Positions 26,101 to 33,819 of a stretch of DNA of 64,000 nucleotides are shown one piece after another. Source of the DNA: VXNE01 sp963664635 (lineage in GTDB: Bacteria; Pseudomonadota; Gammaproteobacteria; Pseudomonadales; Azotimanducaceae); the NCBI GenBank assembly GCA_963664635.1, contig OY761542.1, positions 2,976,001-3,040,000 of the forward strand. The letters run 5' to 3'. The position numbers were made by a program, and so were the translations under genes. Under the pieces are notes generated by a model. It did not search any database. It was not told where the DNA came from and was given only the letters and a program-made list of their open reading frames with translations. How positions within the stretch are numbered: position 1 is the stretch's first letter; the number at the start of each line of letters is the position of its first letter.

Positions 26101-26957
26101 CGGACGGACCCGTACACCCCGGTGTCGGCGTCGGCGAAGAAGCGGTTGGCCCGGCCCCCCTCGATGACGGCGGCGTTGTCCGAGTAGGCCGACAGGATCC
26201 CGGCGCCGTTGATGCGGCGGTAGGTGTTGCGGATCATCCCGAACAGGGTCTGCCCCGACGGCGCTCCGTCGATCTCCCAGGTCGCGTTGAAGATCTTGTG
26301 CCGGCAGTGCTCCGAGTTCGCCTGCGCGAACATCATCAGCTCGATGTCCGTCGGCTCCCTGCCCAGTTCCGCGTACTGCGCCGCGAGGTAGGCGATCTCA
26401 TCCGGCGACAGGGCGAGTCCCAGCTCCGCGTTGGCGCGTTCGAGGGCCGCCGCGCCCCTGCCCGTGCGCACCACCGGTCGCGGTCGCCCCTCGGCGAAGA
26501 TGTCGTCGAAGGTCTCGTCCGCCCGCGCGACCTCGGTCATGCGGTCGTGCAGGACCGCGGCGATGCCGGCATCGTCGCCGCCGTCGACGAACCAGCGCAC
26601 CCCGCGCTCGACGCGGCGCACCCGGTCGAGACCGCAGCGCCGAAAGATGTCGGTCGCCTTGCTCGACCAGGGCGAGATCGTTCCCGGGCGCGGCGTGACG
26701 GTGCATACGCGCGCGCCCACGGGGGATGCGAGGTCGCGGCGCGGGCCGTACTGCAGGAGCGCGGCCGCCAGTTCCGCCTCCCCCGCCTCGAGGCGGCCCT
26801 CGACTTCCAGGAAGTGGACGAACTCGGCGTAGACGCCACGCACGGCGGGATCGACCTCGCGCAACGCCGCCAGGCGCTGCGCGAGCCGGGCCGGAGTGAG
26901 CGCCGGAGGGCCCGCCAGGACCTGGACTGCACGGCGTGTCTGCGTGGCGGCGGGCAC
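23109..26957 (-). CDS. purL: Phosphoribosylformylglycinamidine synthase (large form)
   Basis: Fourth step of purine synthesis: FGAR + glutamine + ATP to FGAM. Single-chain gammaproteobacterial form of about 1282 residues. Start GTG 26957 gives the expected N-terminal stretch VQVLAGPPALTPARLAQRL. Synthetase motifs: MMFAQANSEHCRHKIFNA, KVETHNHPTAIAPYPGAATG, GGGAASSM. C-terminal class I glutaminase: FSYGDVLGGGGGWAKSIL, LGVCNGCQMLAQI with the catalytic Cys, and MMPHPERVFRA with His-Glu. A TATAAT lies 7-12 bases upstream, overlapping the tadA stop, so a leaderless transcript is possible besides readthrough from guaB. Confidence 0.97.
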   Translation of the reverse strand: MPAATQTRRAVQVLAGPPALTPARLAQRLAALREVDPAVRGVYAEFVHFLEVEGRLEAGEAELAAALLQYGPRRDLASPVGARVCTVTPRPGTISPWSSKATDIFRRCGLDRVRRVERGVRWFVDGGDDAGIAAVLHDRMTEVARADETFDDIFAEGRPRPVVRTGRGAAALERANAELGLALSPDEIAYLAAQYAELGREPTDIELMMFAQANSEHCRHKIFNATWEIDGAPSGQTLFGMIRNTYRRINGAGILSAYSDNAAVIEGGRANRFFADADTGVYGSVREPVHVLIKVETHNHPTAIAPYPGAATGSGGEIRDEGAVGRGSKPKAGLAGFTTSHLNVPGDAQPWELPIGKPGRIVSALEIMLDGPVGAAAFNNEYGRPALGGYFRTFEADMAGAPNRYWGYHKPVMVAGGVGNVRAEHVRAADVPVGARLIVLGGPAMLIGLGGGAASSMASGESDSELDFASVQRDNAEMQRRCQEVIDRCWALGPANPIRLIHDVGAGGLSNALPELVADAGRGGRFELRDVPSADGALSPMEIWCNEAQERYVMAVAEGDLPRFRAICERERCPYAVVGTAGAEARLTVTDRDLDDVPVDLPLATLLGKPPAMHRAFARRPRTAPALELEGVTVAAALERVLRFPAVASKKFLVTIGDRSITGLVARDQMVGPYQVPVADVAVTLADYDGFAGEALAMGERSPLAVVDPAAAARMAVAEALTNLAAAPMESLSRVVLSANWMAAAGFEDEDQALHDAVSAVGLDLCPALGIAVPVGKDSLSMRTRWDAAGGAREVVSPVTLNVTACAPVADARATLTPVLDDETYPALVLVEPPFAARRRLGGSALAQCYGQLGAPVPDVDDADGLRDLLDFVQRARREFRVLAYHDRSDGGLIVTLLEMAFAGRVGLDVIETDLAALFTEEVGVVMAVPKTQLDAVCAAAAAAGLRGQPVAVARHDDRVRIGAHETTRAALERLWSETSYRLQSLRDDRACADEEFEGIELGVHRAVTRLTFDAGKDLAVPRGGAGARPRVAILREQGVNGQVEMAAAFHRAGFEAVDVHMSDLFAGRHHLAEFAVLAACGGFSYGDVLGGGGGWAKSILFEPRVRDAFEAFFHRPDSLTLGVCNGCQMLAQIKSLVPGAAAWPRFVRNRSEQFEGRSVVVRVGRTDSPWLADMAGSVLPVAVAHGEGRVEFDRPEWDARQARAVLHYVDGAGRPTERYPLNPNGSTGGLAGLASTDGRALIMMPHPERVFRAIQHSWCPPEWEGDGPWLRLFRNARAALG

Positions 26958-26964
26958 GGAGCGA

Positions 26965-27465
26965 TTATACGGAGCCGCGCCGCGACTGGAAGAACCCCGA
27001 CAGGAGCGCACCGCACTCCTCCGCCAGCACGCCGCCCGTGACAGCGACGCGATGGTTGTAGCGGGGGTCCGCGAGGAAGTCCGCAGCCCCGGCCTTCGGC
27101 TCCGCTGCCCCGAAGACCAACCGGGCGACCCGCGCGTGGACCACGGCGCCGACGCACATCGTGCAGGGCTCCACGGTCACGTACAGCGTGCTGCCTGGCA
27201 GGCGGTAGTTGCCGACGGCCGCGGCGGCCGAGCGCAGCGCGGCGACCTCCGCGTGGGCGGTCGGATCGTGCGTCGAGACCGGCGCGTTGTGGCCCTCCCC
27301 GGCGACACGGTCGTCCGCGACGAGCACTGCGCCCACGGGCACTTCTCCGAGCGCCGCGGCGCGGTGCGCCAGCGCGAGCGCGCGGCGCATCCAGCGGGCG
27401 TCGGACTCGCAGTCCGTGTCGCGCGCCCGTAGCGCGATCACGAAGCGCCTCCCCCCACGGGGCAT
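26965..27465 (-). CDS. tadA: tRNA-specific adenosine deaminase
   Basis: Converts A34 to inosine in tRNA-Arg(ACG). 166 residues if started at ATG 27465; a GTG at 27441 would give 158. The zinc site is complete: THDPTAHAEVAALRSAA (His and catalytic Glu) and TVEPCTMCVGAVVHARVARL (Cys-x2-Cys). EVPVGAVLV and GGVLAEECGALLSGFF are also conserved. It lies between guaA (gap 16) and purL (gap 7); in E. coli tadA is likewise near purL. Confidence 0.95.
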   Translation of the reverse strand: MPRGGRRFVIALRARDTDCESDARWMRRALALAHRAAALGEVPVGAVLVADDRVAGEGHNAPVSTHDPTAHAEVAALRSAAAAVGNYRLPGSTLYVTVEPCTMCVGAVVHARVARLVFGAAEPKAGAADFLADPRYNHRVAVTGGVLAEECGALLSGFFQSRRGSV

Positions 27466-27481
27466 GCGGGATTGGAGACGC

Positions 27482-29101
27482 TCACTCCCATTCGATGGTG
27501 GCCGGCGGCTTGCTCGACACGTCGTAGACCACCCGCGAGACGCCGGCGATCTCGTTCATGATGCGGTTCGACACGCGGCCGAGGAGGTCGTACGGCAGTT
27601 CCGCCCAGCGCGCGGTCATGAAGTCCGTGGTCTCGACCGCCCGCAGCGCGATTACGTGCTCGTAGCGCCGCGCGTCGCCCACGACGCCCACGGAAGCCAC
27701 CGGCAGGTAGACCGCGAACGCCTGGCTCACCTGCTCGTACCAGCCAGCGCGCCGCAGTTCCTCCAGAAAGACGGCATCGGCCCGGCGCAGGACATCGAGG
27801 TACTCGCGTCTCACTTCCCCGAGCACGCGCACGGCGAGGCCCGGGCCCGGGAAGGGGTGGCGGTACACCAGTTCGCGCGGCAGGCCGAGGGCCATGCCGA
27901 CCTGGCGCACCTCGTCCTTGAACAGGTCGCGGAGCGGCTCCACGAGGGACAAGCGCATCCGCTCCGGCAGCCCGCCGACGTTGTGGTGCGACTTGATGAC
28001 GTGAGCGTTGCCGTACTTCGACGCGGCGGACTCGATGACGTCCGGATAGATCGTGCCCTGGCCGAGCCAGCGCACGTTCTCCAGCCCTGCCGCGGTGCGC
28101 TGGAAGACGTCGATGAAGGTCGCGCCGATGATCTTGCGCTTGGTCTCCGGATCGTCCTGCCCGGCGAGTGCCGTCAGAAACTCCTCCGACGCGTCCACCG
28201 TGACGAGGTCGAGGTTCAACGCGTTGTCGCCACTCGCGAACGCCGCCTCCACCTCCTCGCGTTCGTGCAGCCGCAGCAGGCCGTTGTCCACGAACACGCA
28301 GGTCAGCCGGTCGCCGATCGCGCGGGAGAGGAGCGCCGCGGCGACGCTGGAGTCCACGCCGCCGGAGAGTCCGAGCACCACCCTGTCGGCCCCGACCCGC
28401 GCGCGCACGGCGGCCACCGCCTCCTCGGCGATGTGCCCGGGCGTCCACGACCCGACGCAGCCGCACACGTCCCGCGCGAAACGGCGCACGATGTCCGCGC
28501 CGCGCGCGGTATGCGTCACCTCGGGGTGGAACTGGACGCCGAAGAGCCGCCGGGCCGGGTCCGCCATGGCGGCGACCGGGGCGCTGTCGGTACGCGCGGT
28601 CACGGCAAACCCCGGCGGAACCGCCGTCACCCTGTCCCCGTGACTCATCCAGACCGGCATGCGTCCGGCGTCGCCCAGCCCGTCGAACAGGGGGTCGCCG
28701 GCCGCCGTCTCGACTTCCGCGTGACCGAACTCGCGATGCGTCGACGGCTCCACCGCCCCGCCGAGCTGTGCGGCCATGGCGTGCATGCCGTAGCAGATCC
28801 CGAGCACGGGCACTGCGGCCTCGAACACCTGGTCCGGAATACGCGGCGTGGAACCCTCGGTGACCGTTTCCGGGCCGCCGGACAGGATGATGCCGCGCGG
28901 CGCGAACTCCGCCACGAAGCCGTCGGGCACGTCGAACGGGTGGATCTCGCAGTAGACGCCGACTTCGCGGACCCGGCGCGCGATGAGCTGGGTGTACTGT
29001 GACCCGAAGTCGACGACCAGCAGGCGGTGCCGGCGGGCCCGCGCGCTCTCGCGCACGACGGCGGCGCGGACGTGGGATGCGGTGCCGGAACGCTGGATCA
29101 C
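27482..29101 (-). CDS. guaA: GMP synthase (glutamine-hydrolysing)
   Basis: XMP + glutamine + ATP to GMP. The glutaminase domain has VVDFGSQYTQLIARRVRE, GICYGMHAMAAQLGG with the catalytic Cys (His at the position that is usually Gln) and FHPEVTHT. The ATP pyrophosphatase domain has LGLSGGVDSSVAAALL. The dimerisation domain ends RVVYDVSSKPPATIEWE. Start: GTG 29101 overlaps the last base of the guaB stop (TAGTG), giving 539 residues; GTG 29056 would give 524, closer to the E. coli size. Neither has a clear ribosome site, so the N-terminus is uncertain by 15 residues. Confidence 0.95.
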   Translation of the reverse strand: MIQRSGTASHVRAAVVRESARARRHRLLVVDFGSQYTQLIARRVREVGVYCEIHPFDVPDGFVAEFAPRGIILSGGPETVTEGSTPRIPDQVFEAAVPVLGICYGMHAMAAQLGGAVEPSTHREFGHAEVETAAGDPLFDGLGDAGRMPVWMSHGDRVTAVPPGFAVTARTDSAPVAAMADPARRLFGVQFHPEVTHTARGADIVRRFARDVCGCVGSWTPGHIAEEAVAAVRARVGADRVVLGLSGGVDSSVAAALLSRAIGDRLTCVFVDNGLLRLHEREEVEAAFASGDNALNLDLVTVDASEEFLTALAGQDDPETKRKIIGATFIDVFQRTAAGLENVRWLGQGTIYPDVIESAASKYGNAHVIKSHHNVGGLPERMRLSLVEPLRDLFKDEVRQVGMALGLPRELVYRHPFPGPGLAVRVLGEVRREYLDVLRRADAVFLEELRRAGWYEQVSQAFAVYLPVASVGVVGDARRYEHVIALRAVETTDFMTARWAELPYDLLGRVSNRIMNEIAGVSRVVYDVSSKPPATIEWE

Positions 29102-30570
29102 TATTTGATCGGGTAGTTCGGCGGTTCCTTGGTCATCGCGACGTCGTGCACGTGGCTTTCGGCGAGACTCGCGCCGGAGATCTTCACGAACTTCGGGCCG
29201 GTCCGCATGGCCTCGATGTCCGGCGACCCCGTGTAGCCCATCGAGGCGCGCAGCCCGCCCATCAACTGGTGCACGATCGGGCTCGCGGGGCCGCGATACG
29301 GGACGCGCCCCTCGATGCCCTCCGGGACCAGCTTCCCGTTGTCGCCGTCCGGTTCCTGGAAGTATCGGTCGCTCGACCCGAAACGTTCGTTCATGGCGCC
29401 GAGGGAGCCCATGCCGCGGTAGGACTTGTAGGTGCGTCCCTGGTAGAGCTCGACCTCGCCGGGCGCCTCGTCGGTACCGGCCAGGAGAGACCCCACCATC
29501 ACCACGCTCGCGCCGGCGCCGATGGCCTTGGCGATGTCGCCGGAGAACCGGATGCCGCCGTCCGCAACCACCGGAACGCCGGATTCGGAAGCCCTGGCCG
29601 ATACGTCCGCCACGGCCGTGATCTGCGGCACGCCTATGCCGGAGACGACGCGGGTCGTGCAGATGCTGCCCGGCCCGATGCCGACCTTGATGGCGTCGAC
29701 GCCGGCGTCCATCAGCGCGGAGGCGCCGTCCGGCGTCGCGACGTTGCCGCCCATGACGGGCAGCCCCGGGTACTTCTGCTTGATCCAGCTGATGCGGTCG
29801 AGCACGCGCCGGGAGTGGCCGTGCGCCGTGTCGACGACGAGCACGTCGACGCCCGCCTCCACCAGGGCGGCCACCCGATCGTCCGTTTCGTCGCTCGTGC
29901 CCACGCTCGCCCCGACGCGCAACTGCCCCTGGTCGTCCTTGCAGGCGTTGGGGTACTGCTGCGCCTTGGTGATGTCCTTGACGGTCACCATGCCGGTGAG
30001 CCGGAAGTCGGCGTCGGTGATGAGCACCTTCTCGATGCGATGCCGGTGCAGCAGGTCGGTGATCTCCGGGAAGGTCGCGCCCTCCGGGGCCGTGACGAGA
30101 CGTTCCTTGGGCGTCATGACGTCGGAGATCAGCGCGTCCAGGCGCTGCTCGAACCGGATGTCGCGGCTGGTGACGATGCCGACGAGTTCGTCGCCCCGCA
30201 CCACCGGCACGCCGGAGATGCGGTGCTCCATGGTGAGTTCCAGGAGTTCCCGCACCGTGCGGTCCGGGGCGATCGTGATCGGGTCCCGGATGATGCCGCT
30301 CTCGTACTTCTTGACCGCGCGGACCTCCCGCGCCTGGGTTTCGAGCGCCATGTTTTTGTGCACGATCCCGATGCCGCCCTCCTGCGCCATGGCGATGGCG
30401 AGGCGTCCTTCGGTCACGGTGTCCATGGCCGCGGACATCAGGGGAATGTTGAGCGCGATGTCCCGCGTCAGGCGCGTGTGGAGATCGACTTCGGAAGGGA
30501 GGACCTGGGAGTAGGCGGGGAGCAGGAGAACGTCGTCGAAGGTGAGCGCTTCCTGGGCAATTCGCAGCAT
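29101..30570 (-). CDS. guaB: IMP dehydrogenase
   Basis: NAD-dependent IMP to XMP, the committed step to GMP. 489 residues. N-terminus MLRIAQEALTFDDVLLLPAY; two CBS domains (about 95-205, including MEHRISGVPVVRGDELVGIV); catalytic loop GIGPGSICTTRVVSGIGVPQ with the active Cys; flap region RGMGSLGAMNERF and YRGPASPIVHQLMGGLRASM. The frame stays open upstream across the adjacent ISKra4 element, but that part is antisense to the transposase and is not part of guaB. It is first gene of the purine run, with a good promoter at 30596-30624. Confidence 0.97.
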   Translation of the reverse strand: MLRIAQEALTFDDVLLLPAYSQVLPSEVDLHTRLTRDIALNIPLMSAAMDTVTEGRLAIAMAQEGGIGIVHKNMALETQAREVRAVKKYESGIIRDPITIAPDRTVRELLELTMEHRISGVPVVRGDELVGIVTSRDIRFEQRLDALISDVMTPKERLVTAPEGATFPEITDLLHRHRIEKVLITDADFRLTGMVTVKDITKAQQYPNACKDDQGQLRVGASVGTSDETDDRVAALVEAGVDVLVVDTAHGHSRRVLDRISWIKQKYPGLPVMGGNVATPDGASALMDAGVDAIKVGIGPGSICTTRVVSGIGVPQITAVADVSARASESGVPVVADGGIRFSGDIAKAIGAGASVVMVGSLLAGTDEAPGEVELYQGRTYKSYRGMGSLGAMNERFGSSDRYFQEPDGDNGKLVPEGIEGRVPYRGPASPIVHQLMGGLRASMGYTGSPDIEAMRTGPKFVKISGASLAESHVHDVAMTKEPPNYPIK

Positions 30571-30595
30571 GAGGCACCCGCTGGGGCAAAACGAG

Positions 30596-30624
30596 ATTTT
30601 ACGAGCGTCGCGCGGGCGTGTAAA
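30596..30624 (-). promoter_or_regulatory. Sigma70-type promoter of guaB operon
   Basis: On the minus strand TTTACA (30624-30619), a 17-base spacer and TAAAAT (30601-30596) form a promoter with five of six matches in each hexamer and ideal spacing. Transcription would start about 20 bases before the guaB ATG. The left end of the ISKra4 element lies only 16 bases upstream of the -35, so any upstream activator or UP element has been displaced. Confidence 0.8.
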
Positions 30625-30743
30625 CGAACGGTCAGGGCCGGGGTGTACGTCAAAAATGTGATGCGGAGAGGGAAGGTTGAGATGTGGCGGGGTTGAGCGG
30701 ATACTTCTGGCAATGTTCATATTTGCCAGACGGGGAGGCCTCC

Positions 30744-31139
30744 ATGGCGGCGCCACGCGACATCGACGTTCTAACCGGGCAGCGGGATGAGTTGTTGGGG
30801 GAGTTGGCCGGGGTGGGCGACCTGCGGCCGGGCACGCTGCAGGCGCGCTACCGCCGGTGCGGCAAGCCGACCTGCCACTGCGCGCGGGAGGGCGATCCGG
30901 GGCACGGGCCGAAGTGGGTGCTGGTGTCGCGCGTCGCGGGCGGGACGCGCAACTGGACGATACCGGACGAGGCCGTGCAGCGGACGCGGGAGCATCTCGA
31001 CGAGTGCCGGCGCTTCCGGGAGTTGACGCGGGAGCTGATCGCCGTCGGCGACGAGTTGTGCCAGGCGCGGCTGGAGGGGGACGCGCCCGGGGCACCGGGA
31101 AAAAGGGGGCGGCGGAGCCCGCGTTCGAGGCGCGGCTAG
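30744..31139 (+). CDS. ISKra4 ORFA (DUF6788-like zinc-finger N-terminal part)
   Basis: 131 residues from ATG 30744, with GGGGAGG five bases upstream. Contains RPGTLQARYRRCGKPTCHCA, a Cys-x4-Cys-x-Cys cluster typical of the small upstream ORF of ISKra4-group elements, then GPKWVLVSRVAGGTRNWTIP and a helical segment. The frame ends shortly after the run AAAAAGGGGG (31100-31109), where a -1 slip would carry ribosomes into ORFB. The fusion would be about 578 residues. Confidence 0.8.
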   Translation: MAAPRDIDVLTGQRDELLGELAGVGDLRPGTLQARYRRCGKPTCHCAREGDPGHGPKWVLVSRVAGGTRNWTIPDEAVQRTREHLDECRRFRELTRELIAVGDELCQARLEGDAPGAPGKRGRRSPRSRRG

Positions 31140-32479
31140 CGACGGTGCTGGACGCCGAGGCGGGGCGGCTGCTCGGGGAGGGGGTGCTGGACGGGATCGG
31201 CTTCGAGCGGCTGGAACGCGCCTGCCGCCGGGTCGCCCTGGAGGCGATGGGCCGGGCGCTGGCGGCGCGGCTGAACGCCGACCGCTCGGACGAGCGCGGG
31301 CCGCGGCTGGCGTGCCCTCGGCGGGACCGAAGCGACCACCGCGGCGACGGCATGGCGCGCCATGCCGGGCGGCGCGCGAAGACCTTCGTCACGGCGCTCG
31401 GGGAGATGGAACTGGTGCGCGCGTGGTACCACTGCGACGCCTGCGGCCGCGGCTTCGCGCCGCGCGACCGGGAACTCGGCTTCGGCGACGGCGGTCTGTC
31501 GCCGGCGGTGCTGCGCATGGTCGGCAGCGCGGCCGGCGAGGTGAGCTTCGCCACGGCCGGTTCCCTGCTGCACGAACTGGCGGGCCTGAACGTCGACGCC
31601 AAAACGGTGGAGCGCCGCGCCGAGGCGCTCGGCCGCGAGATCGCGGCGGACGAACGGGACCGGGTCGCGGCCGGGCCCGCCACCGCGCGCACGCTGTATC
31701 TCGGTCTCGACGGCACCGGCGTGCCGGTGCGCCGCGCCGAGACCGAAGGGCGGGCCGGCAAGCAGCCGGACGGTTCCGCGAAGACGCGCGAGGCGAAGCT
31801 CGCGGTGGTGTGGTCCGCCGAGCGGACCGGCGCCGACGGCGCCCCGGCGCGCGACCCCGGCTCGGTCACCTGCTCCGCCGCCATCGAGTCCGCCGCCACG
31901 CGCGACACCGACACCGTTCCCGCGCCCTTCGCGCGGCGCGTCGTGCGCGAGGCCGCGCGGCGCGGCTTCGGGGCCGCCGAACGCCGCGTGGTGCTCGGCG
32001 ACGGCGCGGCCTGGATCTGGAACATCGCCGCGGAGCACTTCCCCGGCGCCGTCGAGATCGTCGACGTGTTCCACGCCGCCGAACACCTGCACGACATCGC
32101 CAAGGCCGTCTACGGCAACGACAACGACCTCGCGCGCGTCTGGGCGGAGCAGCGCCGCGGCGAACTCCTCGCCGGCGCCTTCGACGACCTGCTCCGGGCC
32201 GTCGGCGCCCACGCCGGCCGCTGCGAGGAGGCCCGCAAGGGGCGCGCCTACTTCGCCGGCAACCGCCGCCGCATGGACTATCCCGGGTTCCGCGCCCGGG
32301 GACTGTGCATCGGCAGCGGCGTCGTCGAGGGCGCCTGCCGGAACGTCGTCGCCAGCCGCCTCAAGCGCGGCGGCATGCGCTGGACCGTCGCCGGCGCCGA
32401 CGCCATCCTCGCCCTGCGTTCCTACATCGTCAGCCACCGCTTCGACGACTTCTGGCACCGCCGCGCCGCCGCAAAATGA
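31100..32479 (+). CDS. ISKra4-family transposase, ORFB (expressed by -1 frameshift)
   Basis: Catalytic part of the transposase, about 459 residues, given here from the slippery run. Signatures: WYHCDACGRGFAPRDRELGF (zinc ribbon), LYLGLDGTGVPVRR (first catalytic Asp), VLGDGAAWIWNIAAEHFPGA (second Asp), IVDVFHAAEHLHDIAKAVYG, and near the end GSGVVEGACRNVVASRLKRG with the catalytic Glu. No internal stop interrupts it. No start codon with a ribosome site precedes the conserved part in this frame, which supports frameshift expression. Confidence 0.87.
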   Translation, partial: KKGAAEPAFEARLATVLDAEAGRLLGEGVLDGIGFERLERACRRVALEAMGRALAARLNADRSDERGPRLACPRRDRSDHRGDGMARHAGRRAKTFVTALGEMELVRAWYHCDACGRGFAPRDRELGFGDGGLSPAVLRMVGSAAGEVSFATAGSLLHELAGLNVDAKTVERRAEALGREIAADERDRVAAGPATARTLYLGLDGTGVPVRRAETEGRAGKQPDGSAKTREAKLAVVWSAERTGADGAPARDPGSVTCSAAIESAATRDTDTVPAPFARRVVREAARRGFGAAERRVVLGDGAAWIWNIAAEHFPGAVEIVDVFHAAEHLHDIAKAVYGNDNDLARVWAEQRRGELLAGAFDDLLRAVGAHAGRCEEARKGRAYFAGNRRRMDYPGFRARGLCIGSGVVEGACRNVVASRLKRGGMRWTVAGADAILALRSYIVSHRFDDFWHRRAAAK

Positions 32480-32553
32480 CCTTCATCTCACAATCAAGAC
32501 GTACACCCTCAGGGCCGCAGCAGCGCGACAAGACGGGGATAGTTGTCCACTTA

Positions 32554-32582
32554 GCCGTCAAAAAACCATGAAAAATGACGGC
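32554..32582. terminator. Hairpin downstream of PhyH-like gene A
   Basis: GCCGTCA (32554-32560) and TGACGGC (32576-32582) form a 7-bp stem with a long A/T-rich loop. On the minus strand it lies about 60 bases after the stop of the PhyH-like gene, and T-rich stretches are inside the loop, not after the stem, so it is not a classic intrinsic terminator. The rest of 32509-32644 shows only an 11-bp tandem duplication (CTTCCCGCTGG) at about 32620-32640. Confidence 0.3.
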
Positions 32583-32644
32583 ATACCATACAACTCTGCC
32601 CAGCGAACCCGAGAAGAGGCTTCCCGCTGGCTTCCCGCTCCAGG

Positions 32645-33607
32645 TCAGTCCGTCCGGGCAACCTCCGCGCGGCTCACGCGCCGCATCGGGTGCAGCGTTC
32701 CGTTCTCGCCGATGATGTACTCGGGCACCGCGACATCGTAGTTGCCGAGGGTCACCGTTTCCTGGTCCGTACGCGTGCCGCTCATCAGCCCGAGTGTCCC
32801 GTAGGTGCGCAAACCGAGCCGCGCGCGCAGTTTCGGGCTCGCCTCGTCGAGGACCTCCTGCAGGCAGGTGACGCCCCAGTTCTCCTGCTGCCGCGTCCAC
32901 GGCAGGCAGAAGAAGGTCGTCACGTGACGGCGCGGGTGTCCCTCCGGGTTGGCGCCGGCACTGTGCCAGACGCGCCCGTCCCAGGCATAGACGCTGCCCG
33001 CCGGCGCCGTGATCTGCATCGCTTGCTCCCGCGGCGGCGGCTTGATGAGATGCTCGGCGGGCCAGCGGTGGCTGCCGGGGACCAGCCAGGTGCTGCCCCG
33101 CTCGGGCGTGAAGTCGTCGAGCAGCCAGAAGAGGTTGCAGGACGCGGCGAAGTCCGCCGTCGCCGGCACCTGGCCCTGGTCGCGATGCAACTGCTGCGGC
33201 TCCGTGGTCGGGCCGACGAACACGCCCGCCGTCATGCTCGACAGCAGGAAGCTCTTGCCCAGCAGGTATCCCGCGAGCTCGTCGGTTTCCGCCCGGACGA
33301 CGAGATCGAGGAACTCCTGGCCCTTGTTGACCATGTTCGACAGGAGCTGCTTGTTGTGATTGCCGAGGAACGGCGAACGGTCCCCGAGCGCGCGCTCCGC
33401 CGCCGCCTGGCGTTCGAGCCTGTCGCGGAGCGCCGTGACCTCGGCATCGTCGAGCACGCCGGTCAGGATGCACACCCCGCACTCCGTCAGGTCGGCCTTC
33501 GCCTGGTCGATGTCCGCCGTGGGTTCGGGCAGCGGCAGCGGCTCCGGCTCCGGCAGCCCCGGCGCGGCCACGTAGCGCGTCTGGCGATGTGCAGCGGAAG
33601 TGTTCAT
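32645..33607 (-). CDS. Phytanoyl-CoA dioxygenase-like protein A
   Basis: 320-residue Fe(II)/2-oxoglutarate oxygenase of the PhyH family. Facial triad: QQLHRDQGQV (His-x-Asp) around residues 140-149 and VYAWDGRVWHSAGAN for the distal His near 213; HPRRHVTTFF supplies the 2OG-binding Arg. RGSTWLVPGSHRW is the strongly conserved core. The N-terminus has a Pro/Glu-rich stretch (PEPEPLPLPEP). PhyH proteins hydroxylate lipids and diverse small molecules; substrate unknown. It is divergent from two related genes at 33.8-35.7 kb but clearly not their close paralogue. Confidence 0.88.
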   Translation of the reverse strand: MNTSAAHRQTRYVAAPGLPEPEPLPLPEPTADIDQAKADLTECGVCILTGVLDDAEVTALRDRLERQAAAERALGDRSPFLGNHNKQLLSNMVNKGQEFLDLVVRAETDELAGYLLGKSFLLSSMTAGVFVGPTTEPQQLHRDQGQVPATADFAASCNLFWLLDDFTPERGSTWLVPGSHRWPAEHLIKPPPREQAMQITAPAGSVYAWDGRVWHSAGANPEGHPRRHVTTFFCLPWTRQQENWGVTCLQEVLDEASPKLRARLGLRTYGTLGLMSGTRTDQETVTLGNYDVAVPEYIIGENGTLHPMRRVSRAEVARTD

Positions 33608-33704
33608 GGCGGTCTCCCTGGTCGGCCCTCGGAACGACGGATCATTCTAACCAAACGCCTGCCGATCCTGGCCCGTCCCGACCGGACGCACCCGGCATCA
33701 GGCC

Positions 33705-33756
33705 GGAGTTTCGCGCCAGCGAAACTCCCAACGCCAACGCGCCCAGCGCGTTGGCG
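33705..33756. repeat. Two adjacent perfect hairpins between divergent PhyH-like genes
   Basis: GGAGTTTCGC/GCGAAACTCC (33705-33714, 33719-33728; loop GCCA) is followed at once by CGCCAACGCGC/GCGCGTTGGCG (33732-33742, 33746-33756; loop CCA). They lie in the 212-bp region shared by two divergent genes. The tight loops and side-by-side arrangement resemble the hairpin set at 51581-51691. Function unknown: a repeat family or control elements in the leader of the downstream gene. Confidence 0.7.
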
Positions 33757-33819
33757 CGTTTGCAGGGTCGCGATAGCTCCCCTAACATCACCACCTTCCG
33801 CGCGAACGAGGCCAACACC

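Larger units (their letters stand above)
30641..32508 (+). mobile_element. ISKra4-family insertion sequence
   Basis: 1868 bp, complete. Terminal inverted repeats begin GGGTGTACGTC (30641-30651) and end GACGTACACCC (32498-32508), with similarity continuing inward (TGTGA at the same place in both). A perfect 9-bp target duplication TCAGGGCCG flanks the element at 30632-30640 and 32509-32517, so the insertion is recent enough to be unaltered. It encodes ORFA and ORFB in different frames joined by a -1 shift at an A5G5 run. It sits between guaB and a PhyH-like gene. Confidence 0.93.

Noticed and set aside
23187..27041. 1284-codon open frame on the plus strand
   Set aside because: It is exactly antisense to purL. 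The translation is Arg/His/Gly/Asp-rich without any domain; such mirror frames are expected in GC-rich codon usage.
29101..32103. 1000-residue extension of IMP dehydrogenase across the ISKra4 element
   Set aside because: The extra N-terminal 511 codons are antisense to the transposase and contain nothing IMPDH-like; Met at 30570 gives the normal protein, and the promoter lies between.
31136..32458. 440-codon minus-strand frame over the ISKra4 transposase
   Set aside because: Antisense shadow with Gly/Ala/Asp-rich low complexity and no motif.
30744..32479. ISKra4 transposase as a frameshifted pseudogene
   Set aside because: The frame change is -1 at a homopolymeric slippery run, ends and target duplication are intact, and two-ORF organisation is normal in this group.
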